Shown here piece by piece: positions 12,889 to 25,796 of a stretch of 64,000 nucleotides of DNA. Within the stretch, counting starts at the first letter, position 1. Each line of letters begins with the position of its first letter. Below the pieces are notes generated by a model that saw only the letters and a list, made by a program, of their open reading frames with translations, had not been told where the DNA came from and ran no database searches. The stretch is from Vespa crabro (Eukaryota; Arthropoda; Insecta; Hymenoptera; Vespidae). The stretch is from NCBI RefSeq assembly GCF_910589235.1, contig NC_060958.1, positions 11,405,437 to 11,469,436 on the forward strand. Reading direction: 5' to 3'. The position numbers and the translations under genes were made by a program.

Positions 12889-15800
12889 ATGGAAAGTATG
12901 GTCGAGGAAAATGGATCGGCCGTTGACCCATTATCACAGGGTTCTCAAAGTGGTGATGCAGCACCGGCAATTGCAACATCGGTACAGTCTCTCAATAGAA
13001 CGCCTCAACAGCAAACTCATCATCTGGTAGCTTCTACCAGCATTGTGCAACTGACACTACCTTCATCAGGAGCAACACAGGTATACAGGAGGAGCTCCTG
13101 TGTATCTATGTCTGTTAATTTATTTCATTTTTCGTTTCAAGAATGCATGTGTTATGTATTTGTTTTCTACAAATAGTTGTACTTTTCTTAAATTTGTCAT
13201 GTAAACATTTTTTATTTAGTATTGCATAATGCTGGTTTTCATAACAAAATTAATTTACAAGTTATAAGAAATATATCTCCAATAATTTTTTACATAAATG
13301 ATATATAATCTCATACATTTTTTGTTTAATTTTATAAAAATAAAAATAATTAAAAGCTTTGCTTTTATTTTATAAAATGATATTAATTTTTAAAATAAAT
13401 ATATTTATACTGTTATGAAAATATTTTGAAAAAGTTTACTAATGTTGAAGCATGTAAATTGTTTCTGTTCTATTTAATTGAATAGAGAATTGTATTATTT
13501 ATCAGATCATAATACATTTTACAGGTTCAATCTGTTATACAACCTAACCAGCAGTCTGTAATTCAGACAGCAACAAATATTCAACCTGTTGCTCTCTCCA
13601 AAGGAAATGTTATTCTTGTTAGTAAACCAAATTCAGTCATACAAACTGCTCAAGGCAGTTTACAAACGCTTCAGGTACTTCATAATGTTGCCAAACACAT
13701 AATATATATATATATTTAAAAACTTATCATGGAACAATATCATATAAACAATATTACCATTTGAAGTACATAAAGTTTTTATGTTTAAGGTTGTTGAGAC
13801 AGGAAGCGATGACAGTTTTTCGGATGAAGAATCTCCGAAAACAAGAAGTAATATTCTCACCAGACGTCCATCATACAGAAAAATTCTTAATGATCTAGGT
13901 GGCGGAGAAATTACTGGTGAGATTATCATTTTTTATAATCGTTCATTTTATATATATGTATATGGTCTTTCTATGCCATGTGACATTGATATAGGATAGC
14001 TTACTGGCTATAACTTTTTATTTCTTATAATTATTTGATTGAATAAATTTAATTAAATTGTTTAATAGAATTGAAAAAGAAATTATTTTAGTATAAATTA
14101 TACTTATATAATTAAAGAAAAGTACTTTTTTTTCATAATTACGATTATAATTATGGAAGTACTACTTTAAAAAATTAAATTCATTTAAATATTCCAGTAG
14201 TATTTAGAATATAGTATCTTTCTAGTATGACTTAAGCTGAAATTATTCATAGAGAGCATCAAAGTGCATGTCAGTTCATACAAATGTCATAAATAATAAA
14301 ATGATCGTATTATAATTAAATTAAAAATAAAAAAAAAAAAAAAAAGAAAATTTATAAATGTCATGTGTATGCAAATTAAATTAATAGGTTTAAACATATA
14401 ATACTTATGTTTGCTTATGTTTCTTCGTTTATCTGCCATTTTATCTATGAAAGGATGCCGTACCAAAATTACAATGTACATTATGTCAGTTAGGTTTCCA
14501 GATAATCCCAATTTATTTTTCCCGTGCAAAATATTAAATCAAATTTATTTCCCATTGGAAGTACACAAGAACTTTCATTGATCTATGAGTGTGTGTGCTT
14601 ATTTTATTATGAATATTAAAGATGTATTTAAGATAAAAGAAGTATTGCATTTGATAATTGGTTTACTTGTGTTTAGTTACGGTGTACAAGTTAGAAGATG
14701 ATGCATTGATGAAGACATTTGTTACAGTAATTTCTCTCATTAATTTAATAATAATTAATAAATTGCATAATTGTCTGTCTTTTCTTACAAATAAAAATAA
14801 ATGTTTAAGAAGAATAAATATTACTTGCCACCATTTCAATAAAATATATTCATACATGTTTCTTCCAATATATTATTATTACTATTATTATCAATTTTAT
14901 AAAAAATGAAGATCTATATTTGATAGAATTCTTATCTTTAAAATTTCCACTTATGCTATGTGGTTGGTCATCTTTAATGTGTCATACTATTTGACCTGTT
15001 TTAATGGTTCATATAGGATGACATTTAATTAGATATATTTATTGGTTATATTGCATTTCAATATCCATTATATACTCATAACTATTTTATTTTATTTAAT
15101 GACTCTATGAGTTTACGAAGTAATAAATAATTTTTCTTGTAATTGTTAATTTCATTTTAAAAATAATAGGATATATTTAGTGGATATTTTAATTTTTCAC
15201 TGTATCTTCTATTTTCTTTTTGTATGAGCTGACGGCACACTGAATTAATAAATATATAGATCAGTAACCAGAAAGGAAATAGTTTTTAACTGCTTTCTTT
15301 CTCATACTTTGATTTGTATGATTTACATTTTATTACAATACATATTAATTTATTTATAAAAAATTTTTGTCAGCACATACAATGTTATAATTAAGAATAT
15401 TTTTAATTACAATAATCACATTCTATCTTTCATATAAATCATTAAAATAGAATCTCAATATCTCTTTATTTGAATAAATTTGTCAAAAAGGTTGATAATC
15501 TTGCTCGTATAAGAGGACATAGAAATGTATTAAGACAAAATACATTTCACTGTAATGGGAGGGTTCTTCATTCGGTGTTGCAGACGGTCGTTTGCCTCCC
15601 ATAGAATCTTCTTCAGAGTGCGATTCTAATGTGGACAGTGAAGTGTCTTCCCACTCTCTTCATTATCAGACAGGTTGGTTATTTTATCTTCTGCATATTT
15701 CTGCTGGCTGTCCTGTGTACCACTATGATTTCTATATGCATCTCATCCACCGTCAAACATATTTTTTATTATAAAATTGGGATGGTCTTTGACTGATAGC

Positions 15801-16962
15801 ATAGCTACATTAAGAAATGTAAATTTTAAATACTATCTCCTACCCCTGTGTGTATTGCCTAACATGACATTATATCAAAATATTTGTTTGGTGTGGCATC
15901 CTTGTTTATAGAATATTTTATCTCAATTATATAATATCAATGATATATGAAAAAGTAATTTATATAATTTGCTACCATTTAATGAAATATATTGATAGTT
16001 TACATCACAATATCCTCTAAAGCATACATGACATTATAATTTTTATAGCATAATGAATGTGTGAATACATATTCAAATATAAATATATGTTCTTATACAT
16101 TAGTAACAATATAAGGATAAGTATAGATTGATATAATATTTTACAGTAATACCTGCTGGCACTATTCAAATTGCAACTCAAGGGGAGGGTGTCCCAGGGC
16201 TTCATACGTTAACTATGAGTAATGCAGCAACGGCAGGTGGAGCTATAGTAGAGTATGCACAGGGTCAGGATACGCAATATTTTGTCCCAGGTGTGCTTTA
16301 CTCATGTTTATTTAACTTGTTATTTAACTGTTAAATATATTTAATTTAATTATTCCATATTTTAACTTATCATTAGAGTTCTAACTTCTTTGTATTATCA
16401 GTAATGAAGTTACAATACCACATATCTTATATTTAAAGCTCACTATATTTTCATATTATGCTTCTTGCATTATTTTTATAGGAAAAGTTTCTCTCTATCT
16501 ATATATATATATCTATATATATATTTACTATGCTCTTTTACAATAAAATAGTTAATGAAAATTTCCTCATCTATAAATGTACAGTCTTCGACACTGTTAC
16601 AGCTTATCCAGGACATGGTGTAGTCGTTGAAGATGCAGCTAGAAAAAGGGAACTGAGGTTGCTGAAGAATAGGTAAGATAAATAGCTAATTTATTAATAT
16701 TTAAATAAATTATGCAAAAATATTCAAGTATACAATTCATATAACAATAGTTGTAGAATTTTTATTACACATTTTTTCTATCATAGACGGTGTATTAATA
16801 AATATATTTGTTTTCAGACAAGCAGCAAGAGAATGTAGAAGAAAGAAAAAGGAATATATTAAGTGCTTAGAAAATCGTGTTGCAGTTTTAGAAAACAGAA
16901 ATCAGACTTTAATTGATGAGCTGAAGTCCTTGAAAGAGCTCTATCAACAAAAAGCGGACTGA
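12889..16962 (+). CDS. CrebB: CREB transcription factor (bZIP, KID domain)
   Basis: Seven coding exons: 12889-13080, 13525-13674, 13790-13916, 15584-15673, 16147-16290, 16585-16672 (or from 16603), 16818-16962; 311 aa (305 with the short acceptor). A Q/S/T-rich Q1-like region precedes the kinase-inducible domain in exon 3, with RRPSYRKILNDL placing the PKA phospho-acceptor at about Ser142. A second activation region is encoded by exons 4-5. The last two exons encode the bZIP: basic region KRELRLLKNRQAARECRRKK and a leucine zipper (CLENRVAVLENRN). It binds TGACGTCA elements as a nuclear dimer and recruits CBP after phosphorylation. The phase-1 cassette at 15584-15673 (90 nt) and the tandem acceptors at exon 6 allow in-frame isoforms. 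Start chosen as the first ATG after the leader acceptor. Confidence 0.96.
13917..15583 (+). other. CREB intron 3
   Basis: The largest CREB intron (1.67 kb). It is AT-rich, with open stretches on both strands that have no family resemblance. I see no nested gene or RNA. Confidence 0.6.
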
Positions 16963-19440
16963 GGTTGGTGTTCAATATTGAAACACTGTATCAAAATTAT
17001 TAATCGATTATGGAATTTGTACATGTTTTGTTTGTGTACATTATCCTAAGACATTGTTAGATAAACGATGGTGATGTACATGCATTCTTATAGATAAGCG
17101 TTCTGTAACATACTGTATTTAAGCATGAATACAAAGGCTTGTGAGACTTGCTATTACTAAAGCGAGAAGCCAAAGGTACATGAAATGTGGAGGTAGGGAA
17201 TGTATAGACAGATATTTGGGAAATCATCATATATATTTTGGATAAAGATGATTATAAAATTCACACCAATGTTCATGCATGGAGGGGATGAAAAAAAATG
17301 TTAATGTTCAAAATGTACAATCTACAGAGGCAGTATGATCGTGCTATTTTGAGATAAATGATGTGTTAATGTAGTATCACTGCAACCTTCCATTTGTATA
17401 TTATAAACTAGATGATTGAAAGGTATTGTAAAAAACAACTCAATGGTTTTACAAATAGTCAATTTGTGATAAATTAGTCACTTACATGATTTTTTTGCTA
17501 TATATCTTATAGGAAAAGAATTCTATAAATATATCTATAAAATGTATCAAATGGGGCTAACATATTATTTTAGATCCGCATTCGTGATCATTATTTCTTT
17601 AAAAAGTAATTATTTACACATATCTTCTTTAAATTCATATTTTCTATAGCCTCTTTTAACTTTTGGTAATGTATATTATTATATACAGTATTCATTGTAA
17701 AAATTGATATAATTTTTTTTTGAATAATTGGAAATATTTTTATAAGTATGATGGATAGACAAGCTTATTTCTTTTAGTTATAAAACATTACAATCTATCT
17801 GTTATATTAATTAAATATATGTAATATAATTCATTATCTTTTTCTAAAAACAAAAGGAATATAAGAGAGAAACAACATCTACAATGCAAGAAACTATATT
17901 TTAAAGAGTCAGAATTTACAAAAATGCATATTCTGTCTCTTTTTTCTCCTCCTCTGGATACTACAAGTGGAAAAAACTACTGATTGATATATGTAAAATA
18001 TAAATGTAATATAATCTGGAGTGCCTTTACAATTTCTGTGTACACAACAGTGTATATATATGTATATATATATATATATATACATATATATACCACATGT
18101 ATAATATATTTATATATATATATATATGTATATGTATAATATATATATATATGTATATATATATAATATATATATGTGTATATGTATAATATATATATAT
18201 ATATGTATATGTATAATATATATATATATATAAAATTATAACGTTATAAGAACACAGGATAGAGATATTTTTAAATTATGTATTACAACGTACTTTTATG
18301 CACTTGACGTGTTATATAAGATTCTGTTGATGTTGGAACTTTCATTCTGATGTATATTTTCGCATTTTTAAATTAAGGACTACTAGCATGAATTAAATAT
18401 TTAAATATCAAAGAGTAATAAATAAATCTACTGCATTAGTAGATAATGATAAAACCACTTTCTCTTCATATTTCGTGATCTCTGTCCAGGACACAATTCT
18501 GTATCAATAATAATTAATCTTTACATATAATTATTTTAGTAATCTGATTTGTGCTATGCAAAAGAAATAACTAAAAAATAATTATAGCAATCCTTACATA
18601 TTTTCTATTGTTATTTGGTATTAATACCACAGATCATTTTACTTTACTACATATTAATCAGTCAAATAACCTTTAATTTCTTTAAAATTTATAATATTCA
18701 TGCAATATTTATATAAAAAAATGAATTTCCTGCTATATTTGATATAAGAAAAAGTACAATGTATTCATAGCACCATATAAAAAAAAGGAAAAAAGAAAAA
18801 AAAAAACAAATATGACTTGTAACATAAGTTTCATTATTTCTTATGTATTAAAAATTTAATTAGAAAGGATATTCTCTCATGCAGATTAATTATGAGATAT
18901 TGATAATAATAATCACATGTATAATATATGTATATCTTGGTTGCTGCACCAATATTATAAAATATTGTATATAGATAATATATGTATTTTTACATATCAC
19001 TGGCTTAATAAATAAAATCTTTAAACCCTGCAGTAAAGACAAAATGAATACGTAAAAAAGAAAAACAGATTATATGGATACTCCATATACTCTTAACTGT
19101 TATTCTATAATGTAATACTACATTATTTTTTTAAAACAATATTCCTAATAATGGTTTTTTAACGTTTCACATAATATAAGTCAAATAATAAGTTTCAATT
19201 AGACAAATTAAAGAAAAACGATAATACTAACATAATTTATTTGAATAATGTATAAATTAAGTAAAATCTTAATAACTTTTGCTTTTATTTGAGTAACCTT
19301 TTCTTCTAATTTAATATCACATAAAATGATAAATTTCAAAGAATTTGGGAGAGTGTCGAAATGTATATTAAACAAATTTCTAAATAATTATTGTTTAAGA
19401 ATATTCTTTATATAGAATATTCAAAATCAAACGATCATTG
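16963..19440 (+). other. CREB 3' region, AT-rich
   Basis: About 2.5 kb after the CREB stop codon without a supported coding region. Several AATAAA-like signals occur (for example near 18418 and 19008), so a long 3' UTR is likely, but its end cannot be fixed from the sequence. Confidence 0.5.
18051..18233. repeat. TA-rich minisatellite
   Basis: Repeated TATATGTATAATATATATATA units over about 180 bases, in the CREB 3' region. Confidence 0.9.
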
Positions 19441-19625
19441 ATTATTTGTTATATTTTATATTTATTTCTTATTATACTGATAGATACAATGTATTCTTTT
19501 TTTTAACACAAATTGCTTACGTTTTTGTATTCCAAAATGCACGTTACTCTTATCCTGGAAAAAAAATTTTACATTAATTGTCTTTTTAAAATCACATATA
19601 ATATTTAAAGCGGTTACGAAATAAA

Positions 19626-19686
19626 TCAGCTGGTGATGCATGTAAGAATAATCAGAAATCATAAAAATGAGTAATAATATCATCAT
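19626..19686 (-). ncRNA. C/D box snoRNA candidate B
   Basis: On the minus strand, box C ATGATGA (19686-19680), box D' CTGA (19655-19652) and box D CTGA (19629-19626). The guide-like stretch before box D is ACATGCATCACCAG, matching candidate A apart from a swapped CT/TC. It lies 72 nt upstream of the next acceptor. I could not name an rRNA target from memory. Confidence 0.45.
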
Positions 19687-19860
19687 ATGCAGTTACTTTA
19701 TAAATGAAATAGCATTATGAAAAATTTATTCATACAACGAACCTGTTAGTTTGGAGTTGTCTTTTTTTTTAGGAAGCATTCTGAAAGAATAAAAATAATA
19801 TCGAATTAATAAGTTTTCACTTGTATTTTTAACGATGGAAGATATGTTAAATAAAACGTT

Positions 19861-19920
19861 TCAGCTGGTAGTGCATGTGTTGAATAATCATCAAAATCAT
19901 TACTGGTATCATTTCATCAT
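19861..19920 (-). ncRNA. C/D box snoRNA candidate A
   Basis: On the minus strand, box C ATGATGA (19920-19914) and box D CTGA (19864-19861) bound a 60-nt element, with a C'-like TGATGAT inside. Flanking AATAAAA and TTTTATT could pair as an external stem. The sequence before box D (ACATGCACTACCAG) is nearly the same as in candidate B. Box D ends 80 nt from the downstream acceptor. Confidence 0.45.
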
Positions 19921-20478
19921 TATATTTTTATTATATTAAATTGTATATAAAGTTTAATAACAATGAATGTACGTACAAAATAATTTGTACGATTTGAATT
20001 GTACGATATATGAACACGTGGCCAAAATTTTACTATTAATCTTTACCATTTTTCGTAAAGGAAAAGATCTTGGAATTTATTAATAATAAAATTCTTCATA
20101 TTAAAATTAAGATTCATAATAGCTAAAATATTGATACTTTAAAAAATATATAATTACACAGAGTAAATAACTAACCTTTGTACTACTTCTCTCCACGCTA
20201 TCCAAACGATTTATGAAGGTTATGATAGACAGAGAATAAAGTGTTGCTAGATACTTACGCAGATATTACAGAAAGTGCTCTCTGACGGAGAAAATTTGTA
20301 CTAGTGCACCTAGTGGTAATATGAATGAATTAAAATTCAGTCTATTTATCAACGATTACTTTTAAATAAGTAAATTGTTAATGTCTATCATTGACCTTTG
20401 GACTTAGATGCGGCATAAAAGAGACACCGAGAAAAGTTTAAGTAATTTTGAATATAGTATTAACACGAGTTTTTAATA

Positions 20479-23400
20479 ATGGGATCTGAAACCGTGAGTC
20501 CTATTAAATATTTCCTCAGCGGAGGATTTGGTGGAATATGTACAGTAGTTGCTGGCCATCCTCTTGATACTATCAAAGTAAGATCATGTTCCTAACCATA
20601 AAAAATGAATAAATTATTTTATCTGTTAATTATATTTTCTTCTATTATTTTTGATGATTGTATTTTTTAAACACGATCTTCAAGTAGAAATTGCTTACTT
20701 CTATTTTATTCTATATTCTTTTTTAATTTTAATTCTTTTCTCTATCATAGCTATTTACTTGAATATCAGAATTATGTGATTTAAGTACTTATATTATATA
20801 AATACTTATACTATTTATCTTTTTTAAGGTGCGTCTTCAAACTATGCCGCTTACTGGACCGAATGAAAAGCCTATGTATATAGGTACATTAGATTGTGCT
20901 AAAAAAACTATAGCAAAAGAAGGAATACGTGGTTTATACAAGGGTATGCATATAATTCATATTATTAATATTATTATTTGTTATAATAGTGTTTTATACA
21001 TATATTGTATACATATCTACATACCCTTACAACAGGTATAACTTAAACATTACTTAGGTATGGGAGCACCATTAGTTGGAGTGGCACCTATATTTGCAAT
21101 GAGTTTTTTGGGATATGGTGTTGGAAAAAAGTTACAACAAAAAAGTCCAGATGATAAGCTCACTATACCACAATTATTTTATGCTGGTGCATTTAGTGGA
21201 ATATTTACAACTATTATCATGGCGCCTGGTGAACGGATAAAGTGTCTATTACAAATACAACATGCAGATGCAGAGAAAAGATATAAAGGTCCCTTTGATT
21301 GTGCTAAACAACTTTATCGAGAAGGAGGCCTTATGAGTATTTATAAGGGTACATGTGCAACCTTTTTGAGAGGTTTGTAAATATGATAAATTACATTAAT
21401 TATATTTGTACAGTGTAGTGTATAACTAAATGTATAACCTGCTTTAGCATGTATGTATCACATTTTGAGAAAAATTTAAATGAAACAATTGCAAAAGTAT
21501 ATATTAAATATCATATTTGATATATTTTTTTAGTTTATCCAAATTTAGAATGTTTACTATAAATTAGAAGCAAGTAAAAAAGAATTTGCTAACTTATAGC
21601 ATTGTTATTTTCATAATTTAATACTTTTGGAATTCCATGCATACGCCTTCGCTTTGATCTTTTACATTGCAAACCACCTTTACGCAGAGCATGGAAAACT
21701 CCCCAATTTTGTAGTCTTTTAGGTGTGAAACAACGTGGTGCTGTTTCTCTAATTCTGTTCACCTATTGAATCAGACAAATTATATATTATAAACGTTTAT
21801 GCACAAAATATTAAAGATAACAAAGATTATTATAAATATTTCATCTCTATAAATTACATTGTAATTTGAGTTTTACATACCAAATGTGGATTCCAAGTAG
21901 CCATAGAGCATGTACAATCCCATGGATTACCATCCAATTTTATATTTTGCACTTGAGATGGCTTATTTACTGTCCATAAGGTTTTAAAAAAATCCCAAGG
22001 TAATGTAGTTAATTTATTTTTTGTGAGAATAATTTCATTCAATTCTTTTTGATATTGTGTACTGAATAATCCAGGTGGTATAAATTCCAGATCATTATTA
22101 GATAAGTCTATACGTTTCACTTTCTCTAAACCATAGAACGCGTCCATAGATATATGCTGAATGTGACAATAACTTAAATCTAAATCTATCAATTTTCCAA
22201 GATCTGAAAACGCATCTAAATCCACACTTGAAATATTTCCACGTATTTTTAAATGTGTCAATGATGGCATTCCTTGCAAGATAAAACGTTCTAACAATGG
22301 TATTTCTACATTATACAAATATAATATTTTCAATTGTAGTAATCCCAATAAGGAGTTCCTTTGCAATTTTAATCTTGAACCTGTGCCTCCAAGATATAAT
22401 TGTTTTGTTGTGTTCATAATTTCAAATGTACTGGAAAAAAAAAAGAAAAAGAAAACGTACATATTGTAATGAATTATGTGATATTCATATTATCTTTATA
22501 TTTCATGAAATCAAAATTACCTTGGAAATACAGAATCCATTGGGTTTTCTCCAAAATCAGCCATTTTAAGAGCAGGGAATGGAGGAAAAGATAATTCTGA
22601 TAAAAATGTAAGATTATTTCCAGTTAAATCTAATTGTTCCAACATCAACAAGCCTGCTAAATCTATACTTTTTAATGTTAGTAATTGATTACTTGCTAAG
22701 GATAATAATTTTAGGTTTGGTGTTCCATAAAAACAAAATTCTGGGATAAATCTCAGATTATTTTTTTCTAATGAAAGATAGAGAAGACTATCAAGGCCAT
22801 CAAACATGTGCCAAGATATGTCCTTAAGTGCACAATCATATACCCTCAAATGTGTAAGGGCACGAAGTCCAGTGAAAAGACCAGCATTTTCTCTATACCC
22901 ATCCATTTCTTGTTTGTAAATATCATATGGAAGTATTTCTTTGTCATCACTTTCTCCACTGTTTTGCTGACTCAGAAAAATTAATCTATGTCCTTTATGC
23001 TCATTTGTAGCACTTGTTACTACTTGCTCCTTATAAAGTTTTTCATCATTAGGTAAATTCATTGGCTTAATTACAAGATTTGCTTTATTTTTACTTGTTA
23101 AATTAAGGCTTGTTAATCTGACACGTTCTAAGTTCAAATACAGTAATGTCATTCCCAATGGAAACAAAGCGTCACCTGCTAAAACTATACCACCTTTTGA
23201 TTCATATCTATTTACATCTTTTACAGAAGGGTCATTATAATCTATACCCTCAATACTTAAAGATAGTAATTCAGAAAAACGTTGAAATGTTGTAGCTTTG
23301 AAAAAAATTTCAGCATCTCCTCTACCTGACCTAAGTATTGTGAGAACCTGTAATTATAAAAAAAAAAAAGAAAAAAAAAAGAAACAAAAAAAAAGAATAC

Positions 23401-24839
23401 TTTTTCTTTTTCATTAGTTTTTTTTTACAAACAACAAATTAATAGAATAACGCATTACATGATGCTTCTATCATTACATTATATAATTGTCAATTCAATA
23501 TTTGTATAAGCGATACTGATTAAACATTACCTGTATATCCGAAGGAAGCATGCTTAAAAGCTTTTCATGTTCTTCTGCTACTACACATGTTGCAACTTTT
23601 AATAATTCATCACCTATGTGATCGTTATCAGAGCTAAAATCATTTTCATCCACTGTTGGGGTCTGTTAAATAGAAATTTATTAATGGAAAAAGAAAAACA
23701 CTTCACAGATTTACTTCTTACATTACTCCACTTTCTTGGAATAGTCCATTGATGTAGTGGCAGATCAGAAAATTTTTCTATTTCACAAGAACATCCTTGA
23801 GGACATTGTGTTTCCCAAATATCACCAATATCTATTATTTGTCCCATACACTGTATCTGAATAATCAATTTTATAATATATGTAACACTTACATCACTAA
23901 TTATATAGAAATTATATTTATTAAAATAATGATAAATATATATTGATTAAAATGTTGCTTATTCAAATGCTATAAGCCTGAGAGGATTATCAAATCTAAT
24001 ACTTAAATATATCTTGAATGTGAATGAAAGTTACACTATATTAAAATTTATTATTTGTGCAAATTATATAGAATTATGTACCCAAAAAAAAATGATGAGA
24101 TAAAGTAATGGAATTGCCATAATTATAAAAATTCTTGAATGCAGCACAATTTCTATACCAAGTAACAGTTCGCTGTTCCAAAGGAAACTGAAATTTGTAA
24201 ACTGTTATCTATCTTCCTCGATACCTCCTATCAAACAGGATGCCTTCTATCTATCCACCCACATACATTATCCACTGTTATTAATTGTATGTAATATTTA
24301 CGGACTGTTTCTGATTAGTAGAAATATTTTGAAACCTCTAATCAATATATTCTAACCTTTTACTATAATATTCTTATAGATATACCTGCAAGTGGAATGT
24401 ATTTTATGACATATGAAACTATACAAAGGTGGATAGTACCTGATGGAGAAAAACCAGGTTTATTATCAACAATATTAGCCGGTGGTTTTGCTGGTATTGC
24501 CAATTGGGTAGTTGGTATTCCACCAGATGTTTTAAAAAGCCGATTGCAAGCAGGTATGTATTTTTTAATAAAGATTATTTTCGATAATTTTTGCATTTTA
24601 TATGAATGCATATAATCAATTTGAGATCCTAATCAATTGACAATTTCATAGCTCCTGAAGGCACATATAAAAAAGGTATTCGTGAGGTGTTTGCACGTTT
24701 GCTAAAAGAGGAGGGGCTTAGAGCACTTTATAAAGGGTGCACACCCGTTATGTTACGTGCTTTTCCCGCAAATGCGGCATGTTTTCTTGGATTTGAAGCA
24801 GCTATGAATGTTTTAAATTGGATAGCACCTAGTTTATAA
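20479..24839 (+). CDS. colt: Mitochondrial carnitine/acylcarnitine carrier (SLC25A20)
   Basis: Five exons: 20479-20577, 20829-20943, 21058-21372, 24380-24553, 24652-24839; 296 aa, the normal size for the family. Three tandem carrier repeats each carry a PX(D/E)XX(K/R) signature: HPLDTIKVR, APGERIKCLL and PPDVLKSRL. The second (PGERIKCLLQIQ) is distinctive for the carnitine/acylcarnitine carriers (SLC25A20; congested-like trachea in Drosophila). It exchanges acylcarnitine for carnitine across the inner mitochondrial membrane for fatty-acid oxidation. The third intron (21373-24379) is 3 kb and contains an entire LRR-protein gene on the opposite strand; the other introns are short. Start: the only ATG before the first repeat (MGSETVSPIKYFLSGG). 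Confidence 0.95.
21589..24120 (-). CDS. Secreted leucine-rich repeat protein nested in the carrier intron
   Basis: Six exons in transcript order: 24082-24120, 23722-23856, 23531-23662, 22521-23347, 21881-22430, 21589-21762; 1857 nt, 618 aa. Exon 1 encodes a signal peptide (MAIPLLYLIIFFW, continuing IQC). An N-terminal cysteine cap (CPQGCSCEIE) is followed by about ten LRRs of the LxxLxLxxN type (for example LLYLSLEKNNLRFIPEFCF and VKRIDLSNNDLEFIPPGLF). The C-terminal cap is DGNPWDCTCSMATWNPHL continuing into exon 6. The C-terminus is basic (KRSKRRRMHG) with no membrane anchor, so an extracellular or matrix protein is expected. I do not recognise the orthologue. The whole gene lies within 21373-24379, antisense to the carrier, and presumably uses its own promoter. 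Confidence 0.88.
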
Positions 24840-25796
24840 AATTAAACTTAGGATTGCAATAGCAATTATTCAAATGGTTTATTATACTTTTGTTGATCAT
24901 ACTTTTTATACAATATACTATTTTGTAGATCATATTAAAAGTTTAATGTAATCTCATAAGTAGTAGTAACAAAGTTAACAACAAAACTTGCCTCATTTAT
25001 TGAATGATAATTACTATTGTAATAGTGTAACTATGGGTTTCTTTAAATATTGAATTTTTAAATTGTTTGTTTATAAAATGTTTAAATTTTTAATGTTACT
25101 ATTCAGTAGAGAATTATATTTTAATTGAATTTTCTAAGAATAAAACAATATAGTTTATAAAGGAAATATGACATATCAACAATATAATATTAAGAAATAT
25201 ATATTATTCATATATATAGCACTGCCATACATATCACAAGCCAAGAAATATTAATTCTATATTTTTTGAGTAAATTATAAAAGTACTATATCTATATCAA
25301 CATTTTATATTGAAAATGAAATAAGTAGAAGTGTTCGTTTGTATGATAACTTATTAAATCAATGTTATACATAAGAATGTATAAATTATATTGAAAGTTG
25401 GTCTATTGAATCTAGGTACCTAAATGAACATAGTTTTTTTGTTTAAAAAAAAAAAAAAAAAAAAATCTAGATATTATAATTTATTTTTATAAAAAAGAGT
25501 TATAATATAAAATGATGAACTTTGTTATTTAAAACAGTAGTGCATTGTACTGCTTATGCATATACTGATTTGTAATTAAATATAATATTATACAGCTGTA
25601 TCTTGTTTATTATATTTATCAAGATTATTGTAAATTGTTTACAATATATATAGTTATATAGTAGTTTTTTGTACATGACACAATCTTAAGATATTATATG
25701 AAGTAAAAAAGAAAAGAGATTAATCTCTTTACCTAATTCTTTAACATTTCACATCCATAATTTCCATATGATATTGTATATAATCATACCGTTCAA
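24840..25796. other. Intergenic/3' UTR region between the carrier and WASH1
   Basis: Convergent 3' ends. There is no coding signal. An AATAAA-type signal occurs near 25139 for the carrier, and a long poly-A run at about 25443-25463 may be an old insertion tail or slippage tract. Confidence 0.5.

Larger units (their letters stand above)
19521..20300 (-). ncRNA. Putative snoRNA host transcript (non-coding)
   Basis: On the minus strand an exon ends at 20259 with ATCTGC|GTAAGTAT. A 38-nt exon follows at 19743-19780 (acceptor ATTCTTTCAG) and another at 19521-19554 (acceptor TTTTTTTTCCAG, donor AAC|GTAAGC). Joining them gives a stop codon right after the second junction, so the spliced RNA has little coding capacity. 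Each intron carries a C/D-box-like element 70-80 nt upstream of its 3' splice site, the usual position of intronic snoRNAs. The 5' end faces the carnitine carrier gene, implying a shared promoter region at about 20300-20440. Transcription is inferred only. Confidence 0.45.
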
